Assembly: GCA_040386595.1 (NCBI GenBank)
Contig: JAZKFE010000040.1
Location: forward strand, 1-30,244
Length of the DNA: 30,244 nt
Direction of reading: 5' to 3'
DNA from: JAKFVC01 sp040386595
GTDB taxonomy: Bacteria > Planctomycetota > Planctomycetia > Planctomycetales > Planctomycetaceae
Under the pieces are notes generated by a model. The model searched no databases and was not told the DNA's origin. It worked only from the letters and a program-made list of their open reading frames with translations. Every line of letters starts with the position of its first letter. Position 1 is the first letter of the stretch. Of the stretch, positions 23,206 through 30,244 are shown piece by piece. The position numbers were made by a program, and so were the translations under genes.

Positions 23206-23580
23206 ATGATCCCGCTGGATTTTGTAAAGCAAATTCGCAACACAGCCGTGGAAGAAAATATCTCTCTTTACAAAGACCTCTTTACGCCCACAGACCACCA
23301 GAATGCCACAGATCCACATTGGAAACGAACATAGAAGGTATACGACAAGCTGGACCGTGATGATCAAAAAGCGTTGTTTGATCTTGTTCGTCAGGTCATG
23401 GTCGACACAATCTCAAATATCTTTGCTGTTCTGGATAGGGTAACTCAACTCGATGGTCAAAATGGCGAGTTTCGCCTTGTGACAAATTCAACATCCGAAC
23501 CAATTAATGGCCAACTTCAAGATCGTTTCTTGAAGCTTGAAGAAAACGGGCAGATATCGCAGATTGGTTGCGGTTCTTAA
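23206..23580 (+). pseudogene. Small gene with in-frame amber stop, probable immunity-type protein
   Basis: From ATG 23206 one frame encodes MIPLDFVKQIRNTAVEENISLY and on to DPHWKRT, then TAG at 23332-23334, and continues in the same frame with KVYDKLDRDDQKALFDLVRQVMVDTISNIFAVLDRVTQLDGQNGEF and so on to TAA 23578-23580. Read through, it makes a 124-residue protein of uniform character, resembling a family of small bacterial proteins with T-DPYWK and RQVMVDTVSN motifs (family name not certain, perhaps DUF6547). The interruption by one codon suggests a recent nonsense mutation. No start with a good binding site follows the stop. It sits 92 bases after the COG0523 gene, after a short repeat trace (CGCAGGGTGGCC near 23131). 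Confidence 0.6.
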
Positions 23581-23643
23581 ACCTATAGGCGAGAAGCGAA
23601 TTCAATGGGGCAATCTGAGGCACACCGCAGAGAATGTCGACAT

Positions 23644-23994
23644 GGCAGGGTGGCACTGGATTGAACGCCTCAAAAACGGAGGTCGTGGCACTGCTTTGCG
23701 ACTGTACTCAGTCGTTAAGCAGTGGTTCCGTCAATGCGCAATTCTCTCAGAGCACTGCTTAGGTGCAGCGAGTATGTCGTGCACCTAAATGTCAGCCAAC
23801 CGCGCCGACCCGAAGCAGTAGCACGAGTGCGGAGTGACTCTGCTACGAAGTTGACTCAATAGTCGACTATGAGGGCGTCGGTCTTGCCTGGAAGGGTGCG
23901 ATCGACAGTAATTAGTGCATCGGACCGCCCCAACCTCGGCGGTGGGACCATGCGTAAGTATGTGCCATGAAGCAGTGCCACCCAGCCCGAGCGG
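23644..23994. mobile_element. Composite repeat element C/D bounded by inverted ends
   Basis: The left end GCAGGGTGGCACTG (from 23646) and right end CAGTGCCACCCAGC (to 23994) are inverted copies (13 of 14). The left part, 23644-23786, recurs in reverse at 27984-28104. The right part, 23875-23994, recurs in direct orientation at 26548-26657. It holds a nested hairpin 23689-23724 (CACTGCTT/AAGCAGTG enclosing CGACTG/CAGTCG) and a second one from AGGTGC 23761 to GCACCT 23786. No gene is supported in the 573 bases between the amber gene and the DUF3592 gene; 23995-24153 shows nothing further. Confidence 0.65.
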
Positions 23995-24153
23995 GAACAC
24001 TGGAGCTGCACTCTCGCCCATCCTCGAGCATCTTGACACACGTTGCAGACGCCGACTGGGGGCTGACAACTGGGGTGATATCGATCCCCGTTTCTTCGCT
24101 TATTTCTATGTCCCGGGGGTATTAGTTTTTGTCTTGCGCCTTTGGGTACTGGA

Positions 24154-25299
24154 TTATTGTGTGAACTCTTCCAGAACTTCGCGCTCTTCAAGCCGTCGCA
24201 CGGCGTTGCTCAACTTTCGCAATTGCCGAAGTGCGAACCAAAGGATCGGCAGAGGCAGCAGGCCGAAGAAGAGGTTCGCTATGCCAAAGCCGCGTCGGAC
24301 GACGACGTTGCCTGGGTCGGCGGGGTCATACCAGCACGGAATGGTTTTGCCCGGAACCCAATCGTTCATGTCAGCTTTGCCCGTGACCTGACCGCCGATG
24401 TGTATCGTCCACCCAGTGACGAAACCGGTTGAGATGACTTCACGTTCGCCCGCATGATACTTCAACGCGAATTCGGGAGTGTGCGTCGAGCTTGTTCGCC
24501 TTTGCTGGCCGGGTCTGTTGTCCGACGAGGTTTTCACGACTTCCCGGCGGTCCAGAATGGTCGCTTGAGCTTCCTTCCAACTCGTCAGCGTCTGCAGATC
24601 GCGCCAGGCCATCCCTCCAGCCACCATCATGAAAGCCAGCGGAAACATCACCAGCGAAACGAGTCCAAACGCAGACATTCGACGAACGTCGGCTGGCAGC
24701 GGCACCACACTGCATTGGGGATGTTCCCGAACCCATTGCAAACGAGCACGAATCCAAAGGAACATCAACCCGCCACACACCATCCATCCCAGCAACCACC
24801 CTGCGGCGGGATAAAACCTCAATCCGCCAATAACGATGCCCTCAGTGGTGGGAACGCTGGTGATCTTGACGGAAACATCTGAGTTCCACCGGGCGGCGGC
24901 CAGCGAGTCGGCCAGCAGGTTTCGGACCTCGATGTGCATCGAGAGGTTCTTGCCGACTTCGCTGCGAGGGGCCAGCAAGACAAACGCAAACCGATACTCC
25001 TCCCCAGCGGGAATGTTCAGCCGCGCCGTGACCTCGCGCTCGTCGTCGTTCCGCTTCAACTCCGGCAGTTCGTCGATCCGCATGAAGAACCCATTTTGCG
25101 GAAAACTGATGGTCAGGTCCGTCCCGTCCGACGGCTTGTCCCCCGTGTTTTTGAGGACAACATTGACCGTCACCATCGTCCCGCCGGGAACCTTATCCGC
25201 CTCAGGAGTGATCTTCGACTGACTCAAATCGATGTCGGCGGCCACGACCGTGGAGGTGAGGCAACTGGTCAGAAACAAAATCGCGAGAAGTCTGGTCAT
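24154..25299 (-). CDS. Secreted/membrane protein with CARDB-like N-terminal and DUF3592 C-terminal regions
   Basis: The protein has 381 residues from ATG 25299; a TTG 12 codons earlier is less likely. The signal peptide is MTRLLAILFLTSCLTSTVVA. Residues about 22-150 form a beta-sandwich of the CARDB/DUF11 kind (KITPEADKVPGGTMVTVNVVLKNTGDKPSDG). TM helices follow at about 165-185 and 220-245 and again near 345-365. Between the last two lies a DUF3592-like domain: LTSWKEAQATILDRREV, THTPEFALKYHAGEREVISTG, then WVPGKTIPCWYDPADPGNVVVRRG. DUF3592 is an extracytoplasmic module of unknown function. This two-domain combination is specific enough to be a planctomycete lineage protein. It stands alone on its strand. 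Confidence 0.75.
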   Translation of the reverse strand: MTRLLAILFLTSCLTSTVVAADIDLSQSKITPEADKVPGGTMVTVNVVLKNTGDKPSDGTDLTISFPQNGFFMRIDELPELKRNDDEREVTARLNIPAGEEYRFAFVLLAPRSEVGKNLSMHIEVRNLLADSLAAARWNSDVSVKITSVPTTEGIVIGGLRFYPAAGWLLGWMVCGGLMFLWIRARLQWVREHPQCSVVPLPADVRRMSAFGLVSLVMFPLAFMMVAGGMAWRDLQTLTSWKEAQATILDRREVVKTSSDNRPGQQRRTSSTHTPEFALKYHAGEREVISTGFVTGWTIHIGGQVTGKADMNDWVPGKTIPCWYDPADPGNVVVRRGFGIANLFFGLLPLPILWFALRQLRKLSNAVRRLEEREVLEEFTQ

Positions 25300-25335
25300 G
25301 ATTCGTATGGAATACAATTCGTTAGAGTCCCGCAA

Positions 25336-25925
25336 ACAATCACGTCATGAACGACTCGACTTGATCGGAAGCAAACGGTCGAATTCGACTGCTGCGTAGC
25401 ACTCACACGAATGACCGTCCAGAGTAGGGTACAACGAATGTGAAATCTTTGCAGCATCCAATGTTAGAACATGACACTAGTTGGCGGGATTGTCTACTCT
25501 CCTGGCCCCGATCGCCACCGCGACTCTCGCTTTTGCGGACGGAAACTCAAAGCTGTTGAACAAAACGCCCCACGGATCACTCAAACCCATTGCGAGGCAA
25601 ATGGGGTGCGCAGCAATATCATGACCAGTTCCAAACGCCAGAAAGAAGATGTATCGCTGATCGGTAAATTTCCGGCGTCTGTCGCTCATATTGAGAGGAT
25701 CAAGGAGCCAATGTCAAATTGCACGCAGCATCGAGGGGTCGAGAAGCAAACTGAATCCGTCAGATAAGAATGGCTGGTTATAGAACATGCTTCCTGCAGC
25801 CCCAGATTGCAGAGCAACCAGGGCCACCCTGCGACAGTGCGCGCGGCAAGTTGGCTGGCATCGGATTTCGAACTCGAGTAGTCTGATTAGAGTGTCTAGC
25901 TACCCTTAAACTGTGAGCCAAAGCG
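25336..25925. other. 590-base gap, no supported gene
   Basis: Two overlapping frames are open here (plus 25471-25767; minus 25477-25689), but neither has a ribosome binding site, a recognisable domain or a protein-like composition throughout. Bases 25791-25833 match 26507-26550 (TCCTG-AG-CCCAG-TTG core, then GGGCCACCC-GCG), a short dispersed repeat. The AT-rich stretch 25880-25920 probably holds the promoter of the next gene. Confidence 0.5.
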
Positions 25926-26327
25926 ATGTTGAAGCACCAAACCCGAGTGATCGTTGCCCTGGTGATGGGAATTCTGGTGACCGGTGGTTGCGGTCGGACC
26001 GATTCGCCGCAACAGTCTGCCGCCGAGAAAGCAACTCAAGACGAGCTCACTAAGGACCGCGCTGAGTTAGATCAATTTATCCGTGACCAAGAAGAGAAGA
26101 TGAAGGGCACGGATCAGCTTGCGTATGAGCTCACCAAGAAAGCCCTCGCAGCCGCAAAAGCCGAGTTCGCCCGGCCCAAACTCGATTCCACCGAGGAGAC
26201 TGCCGAAGACTTGGCGAAGTATAACGAAAGCCAATCCAAGTCTAAGAAAGAGATCGAACGGATGGAACGTGAGGTCGCGGAGTACGAGGAAGCTCACCCA
26301 ATTCCAACCTCGAAGACCGCTCCCTGA
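25926..26327 (+). CDS. Small helical lipoprotein
   Basis: The protein has 133 residues from ATG 25926. The signal MLKHQTRVIVALVMGILVTGGC carries a lipobox (VTGGC), so Cys22 should be lipidated and the protein anchored in the periplasm. The mature part is a highly charged helix, probably a coiled coil: KATQDELTKDRAELDQFIRDQEEKMKG, TKKALAAAKAEFARPK, then SKKEIERMEREVAEYEEAH. Charged coiled-coil lipoproteins of this size occur in planctomycete envelopes, but no family or partner can be named. It is flanked by repeat-rich noncoding DNA on both sides and is presumably transcribed alone. Confidence 0.7.
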   Translation: MLKHQTRVIVALVMGILVTGGCGRTDSPQQSAAEKATQDELTKDRAELDQFIRDQEEKMKGTDQLAYELTKKALAAAKAEFARPKLDSTEETAEDLAKYNESQSKSKKEIERMEREVAEYEEAHPIPTSKTAP

Positions 26328-27190
26328 ATCGGTACGGAATGCAAAATTGCGGTTCGGTCGGCTCGATGCGGGGGGCTGATTGATTCCGGTCAATGCGGAG
26401 TCAACCTAGCCAGCGCGGGGAACACCGGCCTGTGCCACCCAGCGAGGGCAGATTAGCTGGGTTGTTTTGAACACAGGAGCTAATCAATCCCTGATTCTGA
26501 GAAACGCCTCCTGTAGACCCAGGTTGGGGACCAACCCGGGCCACCCCGCGTCGGTTTTGCCTGGAAGGGTGCAATCGACACCAATTGGTGCATCGGACCG
26601 CCCCAACCTCGGTCGTGGAACCATGGGTGTACGTGTCATGAAGCAGTGCCACCCAGCGAACCTCAGTCGCACACAATAGCCACCAGGCCGAGCCCCGGTC
26701 AGCCTCCAAGAAGCCAGTTCAAAATCCCCAATTCCCCAACGTTCCGCCTTGTCCCTCCCCAGACACTCCTCGTCAGCGTAGATCACCCTTCGATCATACA
26801 ACGAGCCATCAATCCCACCCAAATGGCCCACCTCGCGCCGTCACTGCATCCTGAATGCAGGCAGCCGATGCGAGCCAATGGCCCCAACGAAGAACGCAAG
26901 AACCGAGACCGACCGTCTTCACAGACAGGAACGCACGTCAGCTCAAAACCCGCGCATTCAAGGCTGGAAACGAATGATCTACCTGGCTGTTCAGTGCGCC
27001 GTCCTAAGCTTATCATGTCCACTGATTTGCGCTTCATGGTCGAAATCTGCAACGCTATTTCGCAGTGATCGACGAACATCGCTGCAGTTTGTCGAAGTGA
27101 GTCTTAAGATCACCGCGAGCCAGTAATAGTAGCAATCGAAATTCAGATGGTCGTGGCCGATCGATGAAGACTTAAAGGAGTAGGCTGACT
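26328..27190. repeat. 863-base noncoding region rich in dispersed repeats
   Basis: GTGCCACCCAGC occurs at about 26433 and 26646. Segment 26507-26550 matches 25791-25833, and 26548-26657 matches 23875-23994 at high identity, including GCATCGGACCGCCCCAACCT. Several open frames exist here but all run through the repeats and have no start signals. From 26660 to 27190 I see no repeat and no gene; AAGGAGT at 27175-27181 belongs to the next gene. Confidence 0.6.
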
Positions 27191-27865
27191 GTGTTCTCGC
27201 TCAAAAACAACCTGCCGTTTCCTCTGAAATTGGTGGGAGGACTTGCTATCGTTCTTTTCTTGTCTGGCCTCATCTGGCTACTTGTGCCAGGGGACGGAAA
27301 CAACAAATGGGGCAAATTCTCGGGTAGCCCTGCCGTTACGTTGCTCGACAATGGGCGGGATCTTCGACTGGAGAAAGACTTTTTCTATACTGATCCGCGA
27401 GGGAAGTTATGGGTAGCCGAGAAGGCATCAGAGGTCAATGGAGCGTCGATTCCTCGATCTTTTTGGACGATAGTCGGCGGCCCGCTTGAGGGTAAATATC
27501 GAAACGCTTCAATCATTCATGATGTCGCCTGCGTAAAGATGGCGGAACCGTGGGAGGCCGTTCATATGGCCTTTTATGAGGCTTGCCGGTGTGGAGGAAC
27601 GGGAGAGAAGCATGCAAAGATTCTTTATGCAGCGGTGTATCATGCGGGGCCCCGCTGGAAACTCAGAGCTGTACAGGCCGTCTCCGCGTCCGAAGGGCCG
27701 GATGGTAAAGTGATAAACAAGACTACGACGCGATATGTGCCGGAACGAATTGCCACTGATGACGCGTTTAACGACACTGCAACAGAACGGAAGCTAAAAG
27801 AAAAGTTGTCAACGGAGAATCTTACCCTTGAACAGATTCGCGATATTGACCTCAAATCGCTTTAA
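27191..27865 (+). CDS. DUF1353 family protein with N-terminal membrane anchor
   Basis: The protein has 224 residues from GTG 27191; the AAGGAGT about 9 bases upstream decides this start. One TM helix covers about 12-32 (LKLVGGLAIVLFLSGLIWLLV). The DUF1353 domain follows at about 44-158: LRLEKDFFYTDPRGKLWVAEKASEVNGASIPRSFWTIVGGP, then YRNASIIHDVACVKM, AVHMAFYEACRCGG and AKILYAAVYHAGPRWKL, all conserved family segments. A charged C-terminal extension of 65 residues is not part of the family. DUF1353 proteins are common in phages and some bacteria; the conserved GASIPR, IHD and GPRW suggest a catalytic or binding site, but no activity is proven. A long inverted repeat begins 20 bases after the stop. 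Confidence 0.85.
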   Translation: MFSLKNNLPFPLKLVGGLAIVLFLSGLIWLLVPGDGNNKWGKFSGSPAVTLLDNGRDLRLEKDFFYTDPRGKLWVAEKASEVNGASIPRSFWTIVGGPLEGKYRNASIIHDVACVKMAEPWEAVHMAFYEACRCGGTGEKHAKILYAAVYHAGPRWKLRAVQAVSASEGPDGKVINKTTTRYVPERIATDDAFNDTATERKLKEKLSTENLTLEQIRDIDLKSL

Positions 27866-27885
27866 GCAACATTACGAAATAGCGC

Positions 27886-28104
27886 GGCATGGTGGGACTG
27901 GTTTGAACGCCACAAAAACAGAGGTCGTGGCCCTGCTTTGGGGCGGCGCAATCCAGCTTGAATACAACGCAGACATCTTCGCCGCACCTAAGCAGTGCTT
28001 TCAGCGACTCGAGACCTCATAGAACCACTGCTTAACGCCTGAGTACAGCCGCAAAGCAGTGTCACGACCTCAGTTCTTGCGGCGTTCAAACCAGTCCTCC
28101 CCGC
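27886..28104. mobile_element. Long inverted repeat element, reverse copy of the 23644 family
   Basis: Arms 27886-27940 and 28052-28104 are inverted copies: over the 46 bases from GGACTGG inward about 41 match, sharing GGACTGGTTTGAACGCC and GAGGTCGTG. The RNA would form a hairpin with a loop of about 110 bases. The right part, 27984-28104, is the reverse complement of 23644-23786, including the CACTGCTT/AAGCAGTG hairpin (28026-28061). It looks like one element inverted against a partial second copy. Confidence 0.7.
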
Positions 28105-28125
28105 GCCCGAGTTTCAAATCTATTC

Positions 28126-28155
28126 CATCTCGCTACGCGATTCACACGCGAGATG
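28126..28155. repeat. 8-bp perfect hairpin
   Basis: CATCTCGC (28126-28133) and GCGAGATG (28148-28155) pair perfectly across 14 bases. There is no T-run on either strand next to the stem, so a terminator role is uncertain. The segment 28156-28325 before the next gene shows nothing clear. Confidence 0.45.
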
Positions 28156-28325
28156 AGAAGTGGTATTTGTAAAGAGCTCTGTCAATCAATCGAAAGTAAG
28201 TTGACAGTTGATCAATCGATGCGTACCCTAACGCTTTAGCTATTTTTGTCCTTTGCCTATCGTCCTGCTGTAGGGGCGGGCGACTCTTGCCGTAATTTTC
28301 GCACGGTCCTGTGGGCCTCTCGCCA

Positions 28326-30239
28326 ATGCAAGCAATCTGGTCTGAAATCACGAAGTATTTACCTGGACAGGTTAAGGATCAACTACCTGAGGTCATCGAC
28401 GACACACGGCAAAAGTTCAATGATTTGAACACGTGGTTGATCTCGCGCCAGCAGTCCGCTGTCACTGAAGCGTCGTTCACTTCAAATCCTCAAAAACTCG
28501 TGCACGCACTTCTGGCGTGCCTGACCACACTCGAAGTCAATTCACCAAAGAAATTTATTGCGCGGATCACCGCATTTCGCTTGCGCGTGCAGGAGCTCAT
28601 TCCCTCCCTATTACAGCTTGCAAATTGCGACACACAAGGGGCGACAAGTCAAGCCGGCCCAATAGTCGCTGAACTCACTCGCCTTTCGCTAGATGCCGAA
28701 CAGTTGTTTCTCGACATTTTTCGGCACTTTCGTTGGCGCAAGCTCGCTCTACGGCTATCTGCGTGGCTGCCGCTGGCGTTGACCGCTGCGAGCCTCCTAT
28801 GGCTCACATTCCGGGGCGGGATGGAATTGACTTCAGCCGTCGTATTCTTTCCCTATTCTTCCGCGACGGACCAACCCAGTCCTAATACCGTACTACGTCT
28901 GTCCGAAGAAAATCTCGACGAGTTTATGGAACAGTTCTCGTTGTTCTATTTCAATCGGCCAAACAAATTCGCGGCGATGATCTTCGAACAAGAATCTCCA
29001 TCTGCTCCCCTATTAGTTTCGATTGTTGAGGACACCAATTTTCCGGCCGGTTCACGGTTTCGGCCAGATCCGATATGTCGATTAAAGCTCGATTTACTGG
29101 AACTCTCGCAACTTCGTGAGCATGTCATTTCCACCGTGGGGGTAGACGCGAAATTGACTAGGGCCGGAGTTTTTCCCTGGCATCGGTTGCAGACGAACCC
29201 GCAATTGGAATTGGAGACAAACCATTACGGGCCGTCGGGCTCGATGTTTATTAAGAACTGGGGGATCGGTCCCGCTTGCGATGTGAATTGCACACTTGTC
29301 ACCGAATCAGGACTTGAACTGTCTGTGGCGCAGTTTGACGCCATCCTACATTTTGCCGAATGGGAATATCAAGGCCTTAAGGGAGCCACGGACATCTGTG
29401 CTTGTCCCGTGTTGGTTCCCCCACCCCGACACGAGATCGTTGAATTTGATGAAGACCGAGAGGAACATTTACCCTCAACTTTAAGCGGCTTGAGTCGCGA
29501 TTCATCTCAAATCCAAACCGCCATTCCAGTCTTTTTTAGGCTCGAAGGCAAACCGATTGAGGTCAACGAAAACATTCATTTCGAACATAACGAACAGTGG
29601 TTTGAGATTATTACAACCTTTCCCCGATTGTCGCAGGTCACAACAGTTTCCTGGCGCGAACCATTGCATGTCAAAATCGATTATCACTGTCTGAAAGGGG
29701 TTCGACGGCTCACACAGAAACTAATAGAACCGATTCCCGACCGGGTCTTCTTTGTTCGTCGAGAAGGATTGGGAATTCGCGATCCACGTAGCCCTCCCGA
29801 AATGACAGGTGGGTCCGCCCCCGCCGCAGCCCCCTCAATGTACGGATTTTTGGATCGCCTCGCACCTCTGTTTTTTACAGGAGATTCGGATCATAAAGGC
29901 GTCGATCACATCAAAGTCGACAGTGAAATCGATGTTCGCCTTCTGGATGAACGAGGTCACGCGACTCAGATCAACCATATCGACAAAACGTTGAATCCTC
30001 GTGGGACCACTGGAATCTACCTGAAGCTGAAAGGCATTCAAACCGGAATTTATGAGGTCACCGTGACTGTGGATGGTCATATGGTCGGAGGAATCGGTAT
30101 CGAAACACTGGTCCCAGATCGTTTGAGATTTCAACGAGATCCCAAATGGGATAATTTTCCCGCGTACCTTTCGGAAGATACCAAGGTGGAGATCGATCGG
30201 CTTAAAAAATACTTTACGGCATGGTACGGAGAGCAGTGA
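28326..30239 (+). CDS. Large single-TM protein of unknown function
   Basis: The protein has 637 residues from ATG 28326; a GTG at 28311 is an alternative and neither has a strong binding site. Residues 1-140 are helical and cytoplasm-like (YLPGQVKDQLPEVIDDTRQKFNDL, KKFIARITAFRLRVQELIPSLLQL). One TM lies at 143-163 (RLSAWLPLALTAASLLWLTF). The remaining 470 residues are a beta-rich, probably extracytoplasmic region with aromatic strands (HYGPSGSMFIKNWGIGPACDVNCTL, KGATDICACPVLVPPP, GIYLKLKGIQTGIYEVTVTVDGHMVGGIGIETL); the last segment resembles an immunoglobulin-like strand pair. No family is recognised. It ends five bases before the window edge, so its downstream partner is not visible. Confidence 0.65.
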   Translation: MQAIWSEITKYLPGQVKDQLPEVIDDTRQKFNDLNTWLISRQQSAVTEASFTSNPQKLVHALLACLTTLEVNSPKKFIARITAFRLRVQELIPSLLQLANCDTQGATSQAGPIVAELTRLSLDAEQLFLDIFRHFRWRKLALRLSAWLPLALTAASLLWLTFRGGMELTSAVVFFPYSSATDQPSPNTVLRLSEENLDEFMEQFSLFYFNRPNKFAAMIFEQESPSAPLLVSIVEDTNFPAGSRFRPDPICRLKLDLLELSQLREHVISTVGVDAKLTRAGVFPWHRLQTNPQLELETNHYGPSGSMFIKNWGIGPACDVNCTLVTESGLELSVAQFDAILHFAEWEYQGLKGATDICACPVLVPPPRHEIVEFDEDREEHLPSTLSGLSRDSSQIQTAIPVFFRLEGKPIEVNENIHFEHNEQWFEIITTFPRLSQVTTVSWREPLHVKIDYHCLKGVRRLTQKLIEPIPDRVFFVRREGLGIRDPRSPPEMTGGSAPAAAPSMYGFLDRLAPLFFTGDSDHKGVDHIKVDSEIDVRLLDERGHATQINHIDKTLNPRGTTGIYLKLKGIQTGIYEVTVTVDGHMVGGIGIETLVPDRLRFQRDPKWDNFPAYLSEDTKVEIDRLKKYFTAWYGEQ

Positions 30240-30244
30240 AAGAT

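Noticed and set aside
23969..24125. Short frame starting MKQCHPA at the end of the 23875 repeat (also at 26638)
   Set aside because: The shared start is repeat sequence (ATGAAGCAGTGCCACCCAGC); the continuation differs between copies and has no coding character.
25471..25767. Pair of opposing frames (plus 98 codons, minus 70 codons) in the 25336-25925 gap
   Set aside because: No binding site, no domain, and neither frame shows sustained coding character.
26646..27068. Plus-strand frame of 140 codons
   Set aside because: It begins inside the 26548-26657 repeat, is rich in Pro, Ser and Arg, and has no start signal.
23644..28104. CRISPR array
   Set aside because: The repeats are few, long, differently oriented and unevenly spaced, with hairpins typical of mobile repeats and no cas genes.

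Overview
The window looks like a chromosomal segment of a planctomycete (Planctomycetota, probably order Planctomycetales). The strongest evidence is a pseudopilin-like DUF1559 protein at 8029-9036, with an N-terminal FTLIELLVVIAIIAVLIALL methylation/TM segment and a C-terminal M-DGS motif; this family is massively expanded in planctomycetes. Supporting evidence is a two-haem DHOR cytochrome, a DUF2997 protein, a DUF58/transglutaminase/MoxR set, several small lipoproteins, and many short dispersed repeats between genes. No tRNA, rRNA, CRISPR array, transposase or integrase was seen. Genus or species cannot be assigned from sequence reading alone.

Layout. (1) 1-4462, plus strand: a DUF2997 gene (probably preceded by the end of a DUF1257 gene), then a tight three-gene unit. 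This unit encodes a zinc-ribbon membrane protein with a signal-peptidase-like domain that lacks the catalytic residues, a TPR protein, and a PilT-like ATPase. An unrelated membrane-anchored protein follows. (2) 4492-7665, minus strand: five small unrelated genes downstream of the last residues of a HINT-type pretoxin. This is the typical 3' end of a polymorphic-toxin locus with an array of immunity-like genes, but the toxin has lost its N-terminal part at a repeat element. (3) 7877-13100, plus strand: an orphan terminator, DUF1559 protein, DHOR cytochrome, DtxR/MntR-type regulator, an inverted-repeat-bounded element, and a secreted metallophosphoesterase ending in a good terminator. (4) 13183-14692, plus strand: decayed small immunity-like genes, then a VOC-fold protein. 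(5) 14698-21463, minus strand: a five-gene unit of DUF58, TgpA-like transglutaminase with the catalytic Cys replaced by Asp, MoxR ATPase, lipoprotein and ArsP/DUF318-type permease. It is divergent from (6) a COG0523 (CobW/ZNG1) metallochaperone GTPase at 21858-23114. The shared intergenic region has two TTGCA-type palindromes placed like metalloregulator operators. (7) 23206-28155: a gene with an in-frame amber codon, a DUF3592 membrane protein, a small lipoprotein and a membrane-anchored DUF1353 protein, separated by repeat-rich noncoding DNA. (8) 28326-30239: a large one-TM protein of unknown function.

How they work together (inference). The COG0523 GTPase, the permease and the two palindromes suggest that the divergent cluster (5)+(6) responds to metal, perhaps zinc. 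The DUF58/transglutaminase/MoxR part is a known co-occurring module, normally linked to envelope protein maturation. The first unit could be a non-canonical secretion or pilus-type ATPase system whose signal-peptidase-like subunit has a structural rather than proteolytic role. The intergenic repeats share related ends (a GGGTGGCAC-like core followed by a GGTT-TC-GAAC-like core) in inverted orientation. They resemble non-autonomous MITE-like elements and cluster around the decayed toxin/immunity genes.
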